Assembly (NCBI RefSeq): GCF_000165425.1
Contig: NW_001799544.1
Coordinates: 186,001-250,000 of the forward strand
Source: Paramecium tetraurelia
Lineage: Eukaryota > Ciliophora > Oligohymenophorea > Peniculida > Parameciidae
Direction of reading: 5' to 3'
DNA length: 64,000 nucleotides
The translations under genes were made by a program, and so were the position numbers. Below are positions 39,617 through 51,552 of this stretch, piece after piece (positions within the stretch are counted from its first letter, which is position 1; each line of letters starts with the position of its first letter). The notes beneath the pieces are model-generated. The model made no database searches. It saw nothing but the letters and a program-made list of their open reading frames with translations, and was not told the origin of the DNA.

Positions 39617-41125
39617 ATGAATACAAAATAAAAAGGCTTAGCTTAACTATTCTATAGAAGCATCTACAATAACACTCATGGTCTCTTAAAGCAACGAATG
39701 AGAGATCTTGTGCCAGTTAAACAAGCTTTGCTCCGAGATGTGAGAAAGAGATATGGATCCAAAGAAATCTGCAAGGTGACAGTTGACCAAGCCATAGGAG
39801 GCATGAGAAACGTCTTTGCTCTTTTTTACGATGCATCATTGTTGGATGCTAAGACTGTAGAAATTATTGTATTAAGGATTTTAGGGTATCACAATGAGAG
39901 ATTACAACATCCCTGAATTGCAAGAGTATCTCCAGAAAGGGGAGAATGGCCATGAGCCTCTTCCTGAAGCTCTTTTCTGGTTACTCTGCACAGGCGATTT
40001 CCCATGTAATGTGATTTATTTCTATTTTTAGCTGAGCAAGAATTCGCTGATTTGCAATAAGAATGGAAACATAGAGGACAATTGGATTCGTAGACACAAA
40101 ACTTCATTTTGAGTTTACCAAAATAAGCACATCCAATGACTATGTTATCTTAAACCCTATTGTATCTATAGAAAGATTCTCTTTTCCAACAAAATTATGA
40201 TCAAGGGAAGATCTCTAAGCCCCAATATTGGGAGTACTTCTATGAAGATGCAATGGATTTGTTGGCCAAGATCCCAAGAGTGGCTGCACTCATTTACAGA
40301 CATAAATATAAAGTATATGGATTATTACAATGTAGAATGGAGAAATCATCTCAGCTGATAACAACTTGGACTGGGCTGGTAATTATGCTCACATGCTTGG
40401 ATACAATAAATTCGAAGTTAGAGAATGTTTGAGAGGATATTTAAGCATTCATGCTGATCATGAGGGAGGTAATGTGAGTGCCCATACAACGCATTTGGTT
40501 GGTTCAGCTTTGGCAGACCCATACTTGTCATATTCTGCTGGTGTCAATGGTTTGGCTGGTCCCTTACATGGTCTCGCTAATTAAGAAGTCCTCAAATGGC
40601 TATTAGAAATGAGAGTATTTCAATAGATTAATTATTTAATAGGATGAATTGGGCGAAAACATCTCAAACGAGAAAATTCAAGATTATGTGCTTACTACGA
40701 TCAGAGAGGGCAAAGTTATTCCAGGATATGGACATGCTGTTTTAAGATACACCGATCCACGTTTCATCCATCAAAAAGAGTTTGCAGCCAGACATATTAA
40801 AAATGACCCACTAGTTGATTTAGTTAGACAATGCTATCATGTTATCCCACCTGTTTTGAAAACTATTGGAAAGATCTAAAACCCATGGCCGTATTTATAT
40901 ATTTATTATCACAGAAATGTCGATGCACACTCTGGAGTCTTGCTCTATCATTATGGAATGAGAGAGTTCTAATATTACACTGTCGTATTCGCAGTCTCAA
41001 GAGCATTAGGATGCATGGCTAATCTTATTTGGTCCAGAGCATTTGGATTACCAATTGAAAGACCAGGATCCATTACTATGAGATGGATTGAAGAGAAGTA
41101 TGGTGAAAACTAAAACTCTAAATGA
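39617..41125 (+). CDS. CS: Citrate synthase, mitochondrial type
   Basis: Five introns (39857-39884, 40006-40031, 40313-40335, 40615-40642, 40891-40914) give 459 residues. Active-site residues are present: His292 in AGPLHGLAN, His338 in PGYGHAVLR and Asp393 in WPNVDAHSG. The N-terminus MNTKQKGLAQLFYRSIY is Arg/Lys-containing and amphipathic, compatible with a mitochondrial transit peptide. The last intron is in frame without a stop (24 nt), but removing it gives the conserved NPWPNVDAHSG, so it is real. Citrate synthase condenses oxaloacetate and acetyl-CoA in the TCA cycle. In Tetrahymena the same protein also forms 14-nm cytoskeletal filaments, an established double role that might apply here. 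Confidence 0.95.
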
Positions 41126-41198
41126 GAATAACCCTTTCATCATTAAATATAATATTAAAACATTTCTCTTTAAATCTTAGTAACACACTTAACAGATA

Positions 41199-44100
41199 TC
41201 ATAACTAAGAATCCAAAATCTTCCTTACTCTCTTTATTTTTGAGGAAACAAAGCATTTTATAGTGTAATGAATTGGTTTACTTTTTTTGGTTCTACGGAA
41301 TTTGTTCATTCTAAAATATACAATTAATTTGTACCTGATAATTACATTATCGTAGTTATTATGTGGGTTATAATGCTTAAATAAATGCATCTTTTCGAAT
41401 CTATTAAACACAACATCGTTATATTAATAGTGATGATTCTAATCATAAATAAAATTCATACCTCTGGAGTGTTGATTATTTAGAACTGGGACATCTAATT
41501 TAGAATGCTTACTTTAGTGCCTGTTTTAGTACTTTTTTTTCTGTTTGTGTGCCTCTACTGTTCTGAAAGTGATTGATCACTATGCGATCCTCTTTCTTCC
41601 TTCTTTTTTTATGGCGGAGGTTATTGAAATTGAGTAGGGGAAACTCTAGCAGATTTAGTATTAGCCTTAGAATTACTTGAGGGATTATTAGATAAATTAT
41701 TAGATAGAGGATTCGAATAGGTGTTGGAACGATTGGATGTTTGTCTTATTGAATTCTATTATTGTTATTGATATTGAATTTGATCATCAATTTATCCTGA
41801 TTGTTGTTGCTGATAACGAAAGGTGAGTTTAGCATGCATAGAACGAGCAGCAGTATAAAGATGGTGGTTTTTCTTTGCGAATGCTTGTGAACCACTGCTC
41901 TACTTGCTCAATTGATTGGTCTCCTCTTGTTTTGAATTAAGAGAGTCAAATTACTTACTTTAAGATTGTTCAGTAATCACTTGCAATTTTTCTTTATGTA
42001 AGTTTTCTAAGAATGCTTGCTTAAATTAGTACCTAGAGTTTCAGACATGAAGGGAAATCCTGCAGTTCTTAAGGTAGTCTTGTTCTATTGTTTTCTTAAC
42101 TGATTGCTAAGTAATGGATCGACGGCTAGCTCCTCATAGAGTTGATCTTCCTCGCTGTCTGGATTCTCGCTTAATTGCTCAGGACTATATTTGTGCACGG
42201 ATTGGGTTTTACTCAAATAGCTGGCGGATTGCTAGGTCTAATCTATGTAGATTTAATATATATTTATATCAAGAGTATAAATACTTTCACTGTATGGTAG
42301 TTGAGATGACATAGGGAAGTCTTCGGATGTCATTACTTCCTATGATAATTTCTGCTAATATTGTTTGGCTCGTTCCCCCACAATAAATAACATCGAAAGA
42401 GCCTTTGGTTCCTTATTCTTTCTGTCAATTTTATAGCGTTATTGTGGATGAGGGTAAATATGCTTCTCAATGACGTTTAGTTTTTTAGGATAATACTACA
42501 AGTATTGGCATTCAAATAACAAATGACCCTTGATTTTGCAATAATTGCATTCGAACATATTATGATTCTAGTAACAATTGTCCTTGAATAAACAAAAAAT
42601 CTCATTGTCCTAAGGGTAGGTTTTAATGATTTCTAAGAAATCTGATCTTCTCAATTTTAACACTGTGGTCAATCCCTGACTATTGATTGAAATATAAGGA
42701 GGAATCCCACTTACGAATGAGAACTCTCCAAAAGTTTGTCCTTCCGATAATGTATGAAAGGTCCTCTTGGGTTTGCCTTGGAAATACCCCTAAAATTGAA
42801 TCTTCACTTTCCCTTTCAAAATAAAGTAGAGACAGAAATCTTCAACTTAATGTTCCTATGTAATACTAGTTTGAATGTCTTACCTAGACAATATTCTCCT
42901 CGGGATTGTATTGTGCAATATCAAACCAGTAAATCAGTTGTTACTTCAAACTGGATGAGAACTTCTCGAACAATCTGATCTTATCGACCATCTTAGAACG
43001 AATAGAAACTTAGAGTTCTTCCTAAAGCCCTGGTGACAACTTCTTTGATAAAAGTTCTCTCGTCTTAGTTATGTCTTCCTAATCTTAGATAGACGATAGA
43101 CATTACATCGACCACATATTCCAAATATGAATAACAGCGACATTACAACCCATAATCAATTCTTTTGTCTTTAATTCCATTCAAAAAGGAAGCAAGATGT
43201 TTCTCTTTCTCCTCTTCTAACTTCATAGCCGGTTTGATCCAGATGAAAATGGCAGAGGCCGTGTAAATCATAGTAAACGAGCTAACGATCATAAAACCTT
43301 GTAAGAGCAAAGCATTTGATTGAGTGACATCAATAGATATAGCTCCATTATGAGTCAATAAGGATACAGCCAATGTGAGTGAATAATTTAGGTCTTCCTC
43401 GGAGTCTAAGAGACAAGCAAATGTCATAATCAAGGCCACCCAAAGAATCAATATGTACATTATTAATTAAGTGGAATTGTATATGTTTTCAAAGCGTTCT
43501 GATTGTCTAACCAATTGCAATGCGATATAAGGAATGAGGAGGTATTTTATCTCATATTAGTATGGGAAGATTAAGACTATGGCTGACACTAGTCGACTCA
43601 AATCGAGTATGATTTTGGTTTGATCAACATATTCAAGATTAAACTTACCCTCACTCAGATGGAAGGGTCCTCGTTTAAAATAAATATCAGCTATAATTTG
43701 GATTAGTGCCAAACAGTGGGTAATGTAAGCAGGTATCTTGAAGCCTGGCTCTTTGGCTATGTGTATGGGGATGAATATGGAAGATGTGAGGATTATGGCT
43801 GAGGTCAAGGTGAAATAGCAGAAGGTGAACCACTTATACAGTTAGGGTTTGACTACATATAATTAAACGTATTTACCTTAGGTTGAATCGTCTATCAAAG
43901 TGATGTCTTTTAATTGGCTCCAATTGATGTTTGGTCTCATCTTCTGAATAAATTTGGTCACTATATTCTTCACGTGAATTGAATTGAGAGTGACAGATTT
44001 CATTTTATCCATCACTTCCGATTGCAACTAGAATAAATATTTCAATCTTACAGATTCGGAGTACTATGAATCCTGTGGGTCCAATACTGAAACATCCATC

Positions 44101-44423
44101 AATCTACTATCACTATTATAAACTCTTATTTTTTATTCAATTTGAAAAGGGTTCTTTTCAAGGCTGTTGTTCGAGTGCATGTTCGTATAGATTGTGGGTA
44201 TTTTCATATCACTCCCACTGCCATCCACTGGCTGTTTGATTGATGAATTCTTAAATTTGTTGATCAACTCTGGCATATTCACACTTGAAGAAGACTGCTC
44301 CTCGTCTTCTTCTTGGATCGATTCACTATTCTGGTAACCCATGGTCCTTGATACTCGTCTTTGAGGAATGTTTTCAATCGGGTCAAGGTCTTAAAATTCT
44401 TCAAATTTCTTAGATAACTACAT
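41199..44423 (-). CDS. Cyclic-nucleotide-binding channel-like protein with CCHC knuckle
   Basis: Seven introns (44028-44051, 43853-43876, 43079-43106, 42856-42883, 41958-41980, 41439-41461, 41311-41334) give ~1,016 residues and exact closure. After an acidic N-terminus come six hydrophobic segments in channel order, a C-linker (LSKKLSPGLQEELQVSIRSK, then DKIRLFEKFSSSLKQQLIYW) and a cyclic-nucleotide-binding domain at about residues 490-570 (VEDFCLYFILKGKVK, GQTFGEFSFVSG). The order is that of CNG/HCN/EAG channels. The region between S5 and S6 reads LLTHNGAISIDVTQSN, so no GYG/GFG filter is visible. A CNYCKIKGHLLFEC zinc knuckle follows the CNBD (about residue 590). The tail is Gln/Ser-rich. 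May be a channel subunit or a non-conducting sensor. Confidence 0.8.
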
Positions 44424-44448
44424 TATATATTAAAAATCATTCTTTAAA
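44424..44448. promoter_or_regulatory. 25-bp spacer between divergent start codons
   Basis: Only 25 A/T-rich bp separate the ATG of the channel-like gene (minus, 44423) from the ATG of the 5-phosphatase gene (plus, 44449). Any shared promoter must overlap coding sequence. Confidence 0.4.
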
Positions 44449-45581
44449 ATGAAAACTCATTCTGTTTATCCTCTAATTGAGGACCCTCTCCCATTCCCAC
44501 TTCTTAATGATACGTTCTTCAGTGAATATTCTCAAGATCCAAAACTTATAGGCAGCTTGAATCAAGAGATGCTGCATCTCAATCATAAGTGCTCCTACAA
44601 ATGGCTAAATTAGCCAAGAAACGAGTGGAATTTTGAGAACGATATTAGAATGCTCGTCATAACATGGAACATGCATGGCATGATACCCAACCATTCCCTA
44701 AAACGACTTTTCAATATTGATATATTGCATCATGATTTAATAGTTGTTGGAACATAAGAGTGTCAACGTAGTATAGTTACTTCAATATTTTGTGAATCAA
44801 AAAATGAGTGGGAAGTCAAATTACAGAATGAATTAGGAAAATCTTTTATAAAAGTATAATCAGCATCACTGAATGCAATGCATATCATAGTCTTCGCTCA
44901 TAAATCATTGATACCCAAAATAAGGAATGGTAAGTCTTACACTTTCTCTTAAGGTTTCATGGGAATTGTTGGTAATAAGGGAGGAATTGCAGTATCAATA
45001 AATATCAATGAAAAGATCTTCTTATTCATTAATAGTCATTTAGAAAGTGGGTAAAACTCTGAATCTAAAAGATAAACTTAATTTTCGAAATTGGAAACTC
45101 ATTTTGAAAGCTAAGTGTCTTCTAACCATAATCATGTCTAGTATGATTATCTTATTTGGACTGGAGATTTCAATTCTAGAATCGATGACAGGATAATTCC
45201 TTAAACAATCAAAACTCACTCTGATTTTTTTGGATGGCTAGGAAAGGATTAAATGTATCTTAGTCGTCGTAATAAATTAAGTAATTTTAGTTTAATACTC
45301 AAGACTACTAATCTTAATTTTAAGAAGGAATGATCTTTTTTCCACCAACATACAAATTGCTATAATACTATAATTCTTGGGCTGTAGATTAAGATTTCAG
45401 AGTTCCAGGTTGGTGTGATAGAATTCTCTTTAAAGAAAATAAAAAAATGACGTTGCAATCCACCTAATAAAGTTTTCAAGAAATAACTTCTAAATTGAAA
45501 CTTTAAAACTATGATGCCAACTTTGACCTCTTAGGTAGTGATCATCGACCTGTATTTGCTTAATTCACAATAGCACTTTGA
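44449..45581 (+). CDS. Inositol polyphosphate 5-phosphatase
   Basis: Introns 44930-44953 and 45281-45303 (both ending AAG) give 361 residues. Family motifs appear in order: MLVITWNMHGMIP (TWN.NG-type start), IVVGTQECQRS with catalytic Glu, NGFMGIVGNKGGIAVS, FINSHLESGQ, WTGDFNSRID (the WxGDxNxR motif), FPPTYKLL, PGWCDRIL and the final LLGSDHRPVFAQF. The catalytic His/Asp set is complete. These enzymes remove the 5-phosphate from phosphoinositides or inositol phosphates. No membrane or SH2 domain is attached, so the enzyme is probably the short, soluble kind. Confidence 0.92.
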
Positions 45582-45622
45582 AATATTTTAAAGTATTTTC
45601 TATTCATAAATATGACAAATAT

Positions 45623-48243
45623 TCATTCAATAATAATACTCTCTTAAAAGAGCACCATAAGTCCAGGATTGTCAGCTAAGAAAGATCTTAATGATTGTGA
45701 ATCCAAGAAAATAATCTCAGTATCTTCCACCGCCTCAACTATTGTAGAAGTTCTTCTGTTTCTAACAATGGAATCAATTTCTCCAAAGAACATTCCACTT
45801 GTCAAAGGATAAGTCTAATTAATAATGCATTCGATAATATACTTTTATTTCATTTATTGAAGATTTCTCTGATACCTCTGGAGTTTAGATACTTGGTTTT
45901 TATTATTCAAGCATTGCTAAATTGATGGGCAAAGAAAGTCTCTTCTTTTTCTAATCAATAATCTATTATTGTTATTTGTTATGATCACTTGTGGTGGATT
46001 CTTATCGATTAACCTTAACCGATTATCCTTCATATTACTGAACAACATAATCAGAAGGTAAAATAACTTGTGCCTTGCCAGAAACTACAAAAAATGCTAC
46101 TGAAGCCATAACCCCATATTATTGAATCATAGAATGTTTTTAGAAAAATCGTTTCTGGTTCGATATCATTTCTAATTGAATCTTCTAATATGAGGTTAAT
46201 TACGAAAAGAATTTATTTCTTTCCATGATTTATATCTATGAACGCACTACTTAAAGGTTCTCTAATTTCTGCATCACTTCCCCATATTAGAATATCCTCA
46301 AAAAGTCTGCCTTACTCAAAGTTATTAATTCGCATTAATTCATAGCAGTGGCATTGGCTCTTCTCTTATTTTAATTGAAGAAACATCCTTCACCAAAATA
46401 ATCACCATAATGCATATATTTAACAAAAACAGGATTATCAGAGTGTATTTTGACAGTGCCTTTGCGAATTATATAAAACTCACTTCCAACCTCATCTTAA
46501 ACACAGATATTTTAGTTCTATTCATAAGTGTTAATGGTTGAACTCTCAAAAATCTATCTTACTTAATGGATATTAGCATGTTTAAACAAATCTATGTTTT
46601 CAATCAAACTTAATTCTTAAATTGTATTTAATCTAGAATCTTCAGATGATTAAATTATAACAATTGTGTTTTCTAAGCCTACTCCTGGAACTCTTAATCC
46701 AGAATCAGGAGGGATATCCTTGGCTGCAGTATGAATTAATCTTAAATTTTCCTTAACTTCTGGTGGAAGTAAGGCCAACAATTTAGCAGGAGTGTGAATA
46801 GGAGGTACACCAGCTTCATGCAAGATGAGAGAATTCTTCCATTTATCTTCACTCATCAAAAAATTGTACCTTGATTCTGAAATGACTCCTTTCTCAAAAA
46901 TTGCTTTTAATCCATTTGGTTCATAAAATGTGTCCCCACTGAAATAGATTGATTTACCACCTAATCGTACTGTAAAGGACAAACAAGGAATACTATGGAG
47001 TGAATAGTGAAATTCAAATGAGGCTCCGTTTATTTTTAAAGGATTTCCTACTATAACTCTCTCAAAATTAAAAAGGGATTCAATATAATCGACTGAAAAT
47101 CCAGTCATTGCAGCATATTTCCTAACAAAACTCTCTTTAATTGTGGCAGTACTAATTAATACTGTTTTTTCAGACTCTAATAGTTTTTAAAATGTTCCTG
47201 CATCATGATCAGCATGATTATGAGATATAATTACCCACTTCACCAATCTACTTGGTATTCCATTCTTCCTCAAGAGAAGTGTTGTGAAAGGAGGTGGATC
47301 TAGCATTACTCCCAAACCATTTATCCAAAAGATGTAACCTGATACAGAACCCTTTGGATCAAATCCATGTGAACAACCCAAATACTGTCACTCCAAAAGT
47401 AGGAGGAGTGAATGTCTATTCAAAGTAATGCTCAACATATTATTAATCATTGGGATTACTGAACAACCCATACTTTATATATGCATTAGATTTAACATCA
47501 TCAATCATGATTTCCACTTTGTTTTTCATCTTAGCTATCTATTTTCCATTTTCAAATATCAAAAATTTCTAATCTACTTTCTTTACTATCACATCCTAAC
47601 CTAAATTGACTTGATTTTGTTCATCAAAAATTACAAAATTGATCAATAAGTCTACAGTCAAGGGTTCACTAGGATTAAAGGGATTTTTTGCAAAATGTCC
47701 TAATTCCTTCACTATGTCTGGTTTGCCATTATAATCGTTGCTAAAATCTTAATCAAATTTGGATAAATCTTTTGGTCCAAGTAATGTTTCCTGAAATATT
47801 GCTCTGATTGCTTCTTCCCCTTCCTTATCAGTAATTAGAGTCACTCTCCTTCTCTTTACAAAAAAACTGAAATAAGCTGGGAATTCAAATTCAGCAACAG
47901 ACAAACAAAATCTTTTATCAAATCGGTGAGAGGGCACAATAAATATACCTGGCACATCTAAACCTAAGTTGATACTGTCTTTCAAAGTTTCAGGAACCAT
48001 ACTGAACTGTATGGCACCTGCTTTAGTCATTATAACACTCCCTCCTCTGGGCAGTTTAATTTTGTTTGATATGTCACTCTCAGAAAACTACGACTCTGAT
48101 TTTAGAAGTATTGGGTTTTTTATTTGATTCGATTATCTGGCATCCTCGCTTTGACTCTCATTCTCAGTACCATCATCATGATGGGAACTAGTCATAGAAG
48201 CATATTCAAGCACTTCTTACTCATTAACAAAATGACAAGCCAT
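45623..48243 (-). CDS. Metallo-beta-lactamase-fold protein fused to cyclic-nucleotide-binding domains (one frame break)
   Basis: 864 codons if one extra base at 47377-47379 is disregarded, with one intron (45841-45868, approximate). Residues ~1-270 are an acidic start and a mixed domain I do not recognise. The MBL fold follows: GCSHGFDPKGSVSGYIFWI, then SHNHADHDAGTF (HxHxDH, about residue 340), HYSLHSIPCLSF, YFSGDTFYEPNG and VPPIHTP, giving a full set of metal ligands. Two or three cyclic-nucleotide-binding domains are C-terminal: EFYIIRKGTVKI with YFGEGCFFN, a divergent copy around VAFFVVSGKAQVIL, and GMFFGEIDSIVRNRRTST. Members of the MBL fold hydrolyse phosphodiesters or thioesters. The design suggests a cyclic-nucleotide-gated hydrolase, which is inference. 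The frame break sits in a ggg run; see findings. Confidence 0.75.
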
Positions 48244-48369
48244 TTTAATCTGATAAAAATTATTAATCTGAACACAATCTAAGTAATATAAATGATTTCA
48301 TTAGTTTTTTAGAATATCTTTATAAGTGTCTAATTTATATATTTATTAAAAAGGGATTATAAACTTATT

Positions 48370-49875
48370 ATGAATTAATCATAAGAATTTTAAGTTTAGA
48401 AGTTTTTTGAGCCGTCTCAAGATGTCATCAAAATGATTGCCTAAAATGAATTCCTCTACATTGCATATGCGAATGAGATTATTGTGCTGTCACTTAAGCG
48501 TTTAACTCAAAGAAAGGACATTATTAAAAAAAAAATTAGCATTCCTAAATTTCAAACATTTGATGCTCTAACTAGTGCTTTTAATGACAACGAGCAAACT
48601 AAGTTTATTGCATTAGCTTATCGTGAGGGTTCGTATCCCATATTGTATAGCAGCAATCTTGAAAAAAGAATTATTTCACTTAATTCTGAATAGCCATAAA
48701 TAAAGGATTTCTATGTTATGTAAGAATAAGTGGTTGTATTGTGGAATAATGGCGCTTTGGTTACAGACCAATAATTCATGTTTGATAACGTGAAAGCAAT
48801 TGCATGTTGGAATAACAATTTGGCTGTGTATAGAAATAATGAACTCTTGATTGGAAATATAAAATTAACTTTGAATTAGGAGTATAAGGATGAAATGATG
48901 TATTCACGTTCTATTTTAGTTTTATACAATTCCTCTTCAATTCTAATTTATGATGACAAAAGCACATTTGAAATCCCATTTCCTGGAGCCTTACAAATAG
49001 AAATTATTGATGAAAACACCCTATATATATTATGTGGAACTTAAATACAGAGTCTAAAAATTAGAACCTAGGAAAAACAGATAAAACTGTAAATGTCCTT
49101 CATGAGTAAGTTTTATCCAATCAATGAGTAAGACTTCTTATTCAAGAATGGTAAAATCTTGATCAATAATAAATGGAGCACTAGAAATAGAGTGATTTCG
49201 GTGTGCAAATCATACAACCAAGTCTTAGAATTTGCTTGTCTCAAAGAACAAGTCGGATAATCAATAAATTGTGTCATTTTGGAAAAGGATCCACAAGAAG
49301 TTTTCAGACTCATGATTCAACCTTAATTGAGTAGCAATTTTTAGTAACCACTTGACATCAATGATTTCAAAATCTATTACTATTATGCCAAAAAGGAATT
49401 TATGTGTCTAGAAATAGCAAAACAATTATATGAAAAAAAAAGGAAAGCTTAGGATTTATAGCTGCAATCGTATAAATTTGAAGACTTATAAAAATCAACT
49501 AGCAGAGCTATTTTAAATTTATTGATGTTGATGGAATAACATGAAGTCTACAAAGACTTTTATAATCATGTCTATATTACTTATCTTGAGTCAATCAAAC
49601 CAACCAACGATAAAATTAAAATTTAGATTGCTGCAGTCAAAAATAAGTTTGTACCTAGTCTCTTGAGAAAAGAGGATGTTTGTCCAATCTGTAAACAATA
49701 ATTAATAACATGGGTTACATGTCCAACTCATCGATTTATTAGATGTTAAACCACACTTGAACCAGTATATTAATAATAACTTTATGTTTGCAAAGGCTGT
49801 GACTTGCAATCTGTAGAGTCCATTAAGGTTTGTCCAGTGTGTGGTTGTGAGATGAAAAGATTATTAAAATTATGA
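48370..49875 (+). CDS. TFIIIC-type zinc-finger protein (GTF3C4-like)
   Basis: An intron-free 501-residue frame. Residues ~1-300 are beta-rich and may form a WD40-like propeller (short FIALAYREGSYPILYSS-type strands). A helical region of ~130 residues follows. The last ~70 residues hold paired CxxC motifs with His: EDVCPICKQQ, VTCPTHRFIRCQTTLEP, YVCKGCDL and VCPVCGCEM. This pattern (C-P-I-C, C-x-x-x-H-x-x-x-R-C, C-x-x-C) fits the zinc-finger domain of the TFIIIC subunit GTF3C4/Tau90. TFIIIC recruits RNA polymerase III to tRNA genes. The propeller plus terminal finger supports that, though homology is remote. Confidence 0.68.
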
Positions 49876-50532
49876 ATATAATTAACTAATACATTAATAA
49901 TATAAGTAAGAATTTCATCAGACTTAAAATTTATAATCAACATAAAAATAATTTTTATTGAATTGATATTTAAGAATATAAAAATATATATAATACAATA
50001 CAGACTTTCCAGTATTGAGTGGTATATGGGGTTTGATAGTTAATTATGCTAGTAGTACAATTATTATGTATCTACATAAAAATTTTCATTTTAAGTTTAA
50101 TCATAATTAAACATTAAGAGCTAATAGATTGTTTTTATGTTATTATTCAATAAGCGGATGTTTAAATTCTGTTTTAAATCAATGTAAAATTTATTGATCT
50201 ACAGTTGCTGTCCTATTGTAATTTATAGTGAACAATCTAAGAAATTTGAGATCACTATTTTTTTGAATTTGAGACTTAGTTTTTATTTTTTATCGAGTGA
50301 GTAGTTGTCTTTGTAATGTTAGAAGGAATGATATTGATAATTTTGATATGTTTTAGAGTTTATATGATATCAAATGATAATATTGAGCTCTAAAAATAGT
50401 ATTGAAATAATGATGATTAACTAAATAAAAAATGCGTCACTTTAATATAAGTTTAAAAGATAATACGCATGTTAATAGGCACTAATTAAGGAAATTTATC
50501 AATTTATGATCTAATTTATAAATATCCAGCAA
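49876..50532. other. Intergenic stretch, no gene recognised
   Basis: About 660 bp, longer than most spacers here. It is less uniformly AT-rich around 50140-50460 but all frames are broken by TGA or lack codon structure. It may contain relics; I found nothing nameable. Confidence 0.4.
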
Positions 50533-51527
50533 ATGCACTCTCTTCACGTTAAGCTTAGTGATGAACCAGAACTCTCAGCAGTATGTTCAGCTTTACTTCT
50601 TGCATTCATTGAAAACTCCAGAGTATTGAGATACTGTTCTGGAGGTGGAGACTATACAAACACCCAAAATGATTTCGGAGATCATCAATTAGAAATGGAT
50701 GTACAATGCGAATTGAATGTCAATACAGAATTGAAGAAAACAGGATTTGTTAGCCACACCGCAAGTGAAGAAACCCCAGAAGTAAAAATGAATTCTAATT
50801 TTTTATAGATGAAGCTACTTTCTGAAGGTGGAAAGTATATAGTGACATTTGATCCATTGGACGGAAGTTCAATTATAGGAACCAACTTTGCAGTGGGCAC
50901 AATAGTTGCCATTTGGAAATCCGATGAAAAACTATTAATTGGAAAAAAAGGTAGAGACATGGTTTCTGCTTGTTGTTGTTTATATGGAAGCAGAACAAAC
51001 GTTGTGTTCTGGAATGAGAAGGAATAGAAGGTCTAAGAATACACATTATTTGGTATGGCATTAATTTTGATTATGTAGATGGCGATAAGTAGGGACATTG
51101 GGAATTGACTAAGGATAATATTAAGATCAAGCCAAAAGGCAAGTTGTTCAGTCCAGGAAACACAAGATGCATAGCTGATCACATCCCCTACAGAGAAGTC
51201 GTAGATTATTGGATTCATAATGGCTACACATTGAGATATTCAGGTGGAATGGCTCCAGATATTTGCTAGATCTTCTTGAAAGAAGTAGGAGTTTTCTCAT
51301 GTTTCGGTGATGCCAAATATCCATCGAAATTGAGATATCTTTATGAGTGTGCCCCACTCTCCTTCTTAACCGAGAAGGCCGACGGAAAGTCTTTCAATGG
51401 TAAACATTCTGTGCTTGACACTGAAATTACAGGATATCAATAGAAGAGTGAAATCATTGTGGGAAGTGCAGATGAGATCGAATTTTTCAAGAGTATCTGG
51501 ATTAAGCATGGACTTTTAAAAGAATGA
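50533..51527 (+). CDS. SBPase: Sedoheptulose-1,7-bisphosphatase (FBPase family)
   Basis: Introns 50782-50808 and 51053-51078 give 313 residues. [18 protein letters not shown] carries metal-binding residues, ASEETPE follows, then [19 protein letters not shown], the DPLDGSS metal motif of the FBPase superfamily. [33 protein letters not shown] and [20 protein letters not shown] match the order of SBPase rather than typical FBPase, and no N-terminal plastid peptide is seen. SBPase removes the 1-phosphate of sedoheptulose-1,7-bisphosphate. It is a Calvin-cycle enzyme in plants, and related genes are known from some non-photosynthetic protists, where a pentose-phosphate role is presumed. Confidence 0.85.
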
Positions 51528-51552
51528 TGTGTTTATTGAATATTTTAAATTA

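Noticed and set aside
46142-46195. Possible 19-nt intron in the MBL-CNBD gene
   Set aside because: I first placed it to join frames, but the correct upstream frame reads straight through into the third CNBD-like block.
50040-50460. Less AT-rich part of the spacer before SBPase, checked as a possible RNA gene
   Set aside because: No cloverleaf, no tRNA T-loop sequence and no compensating stems were found by eye.
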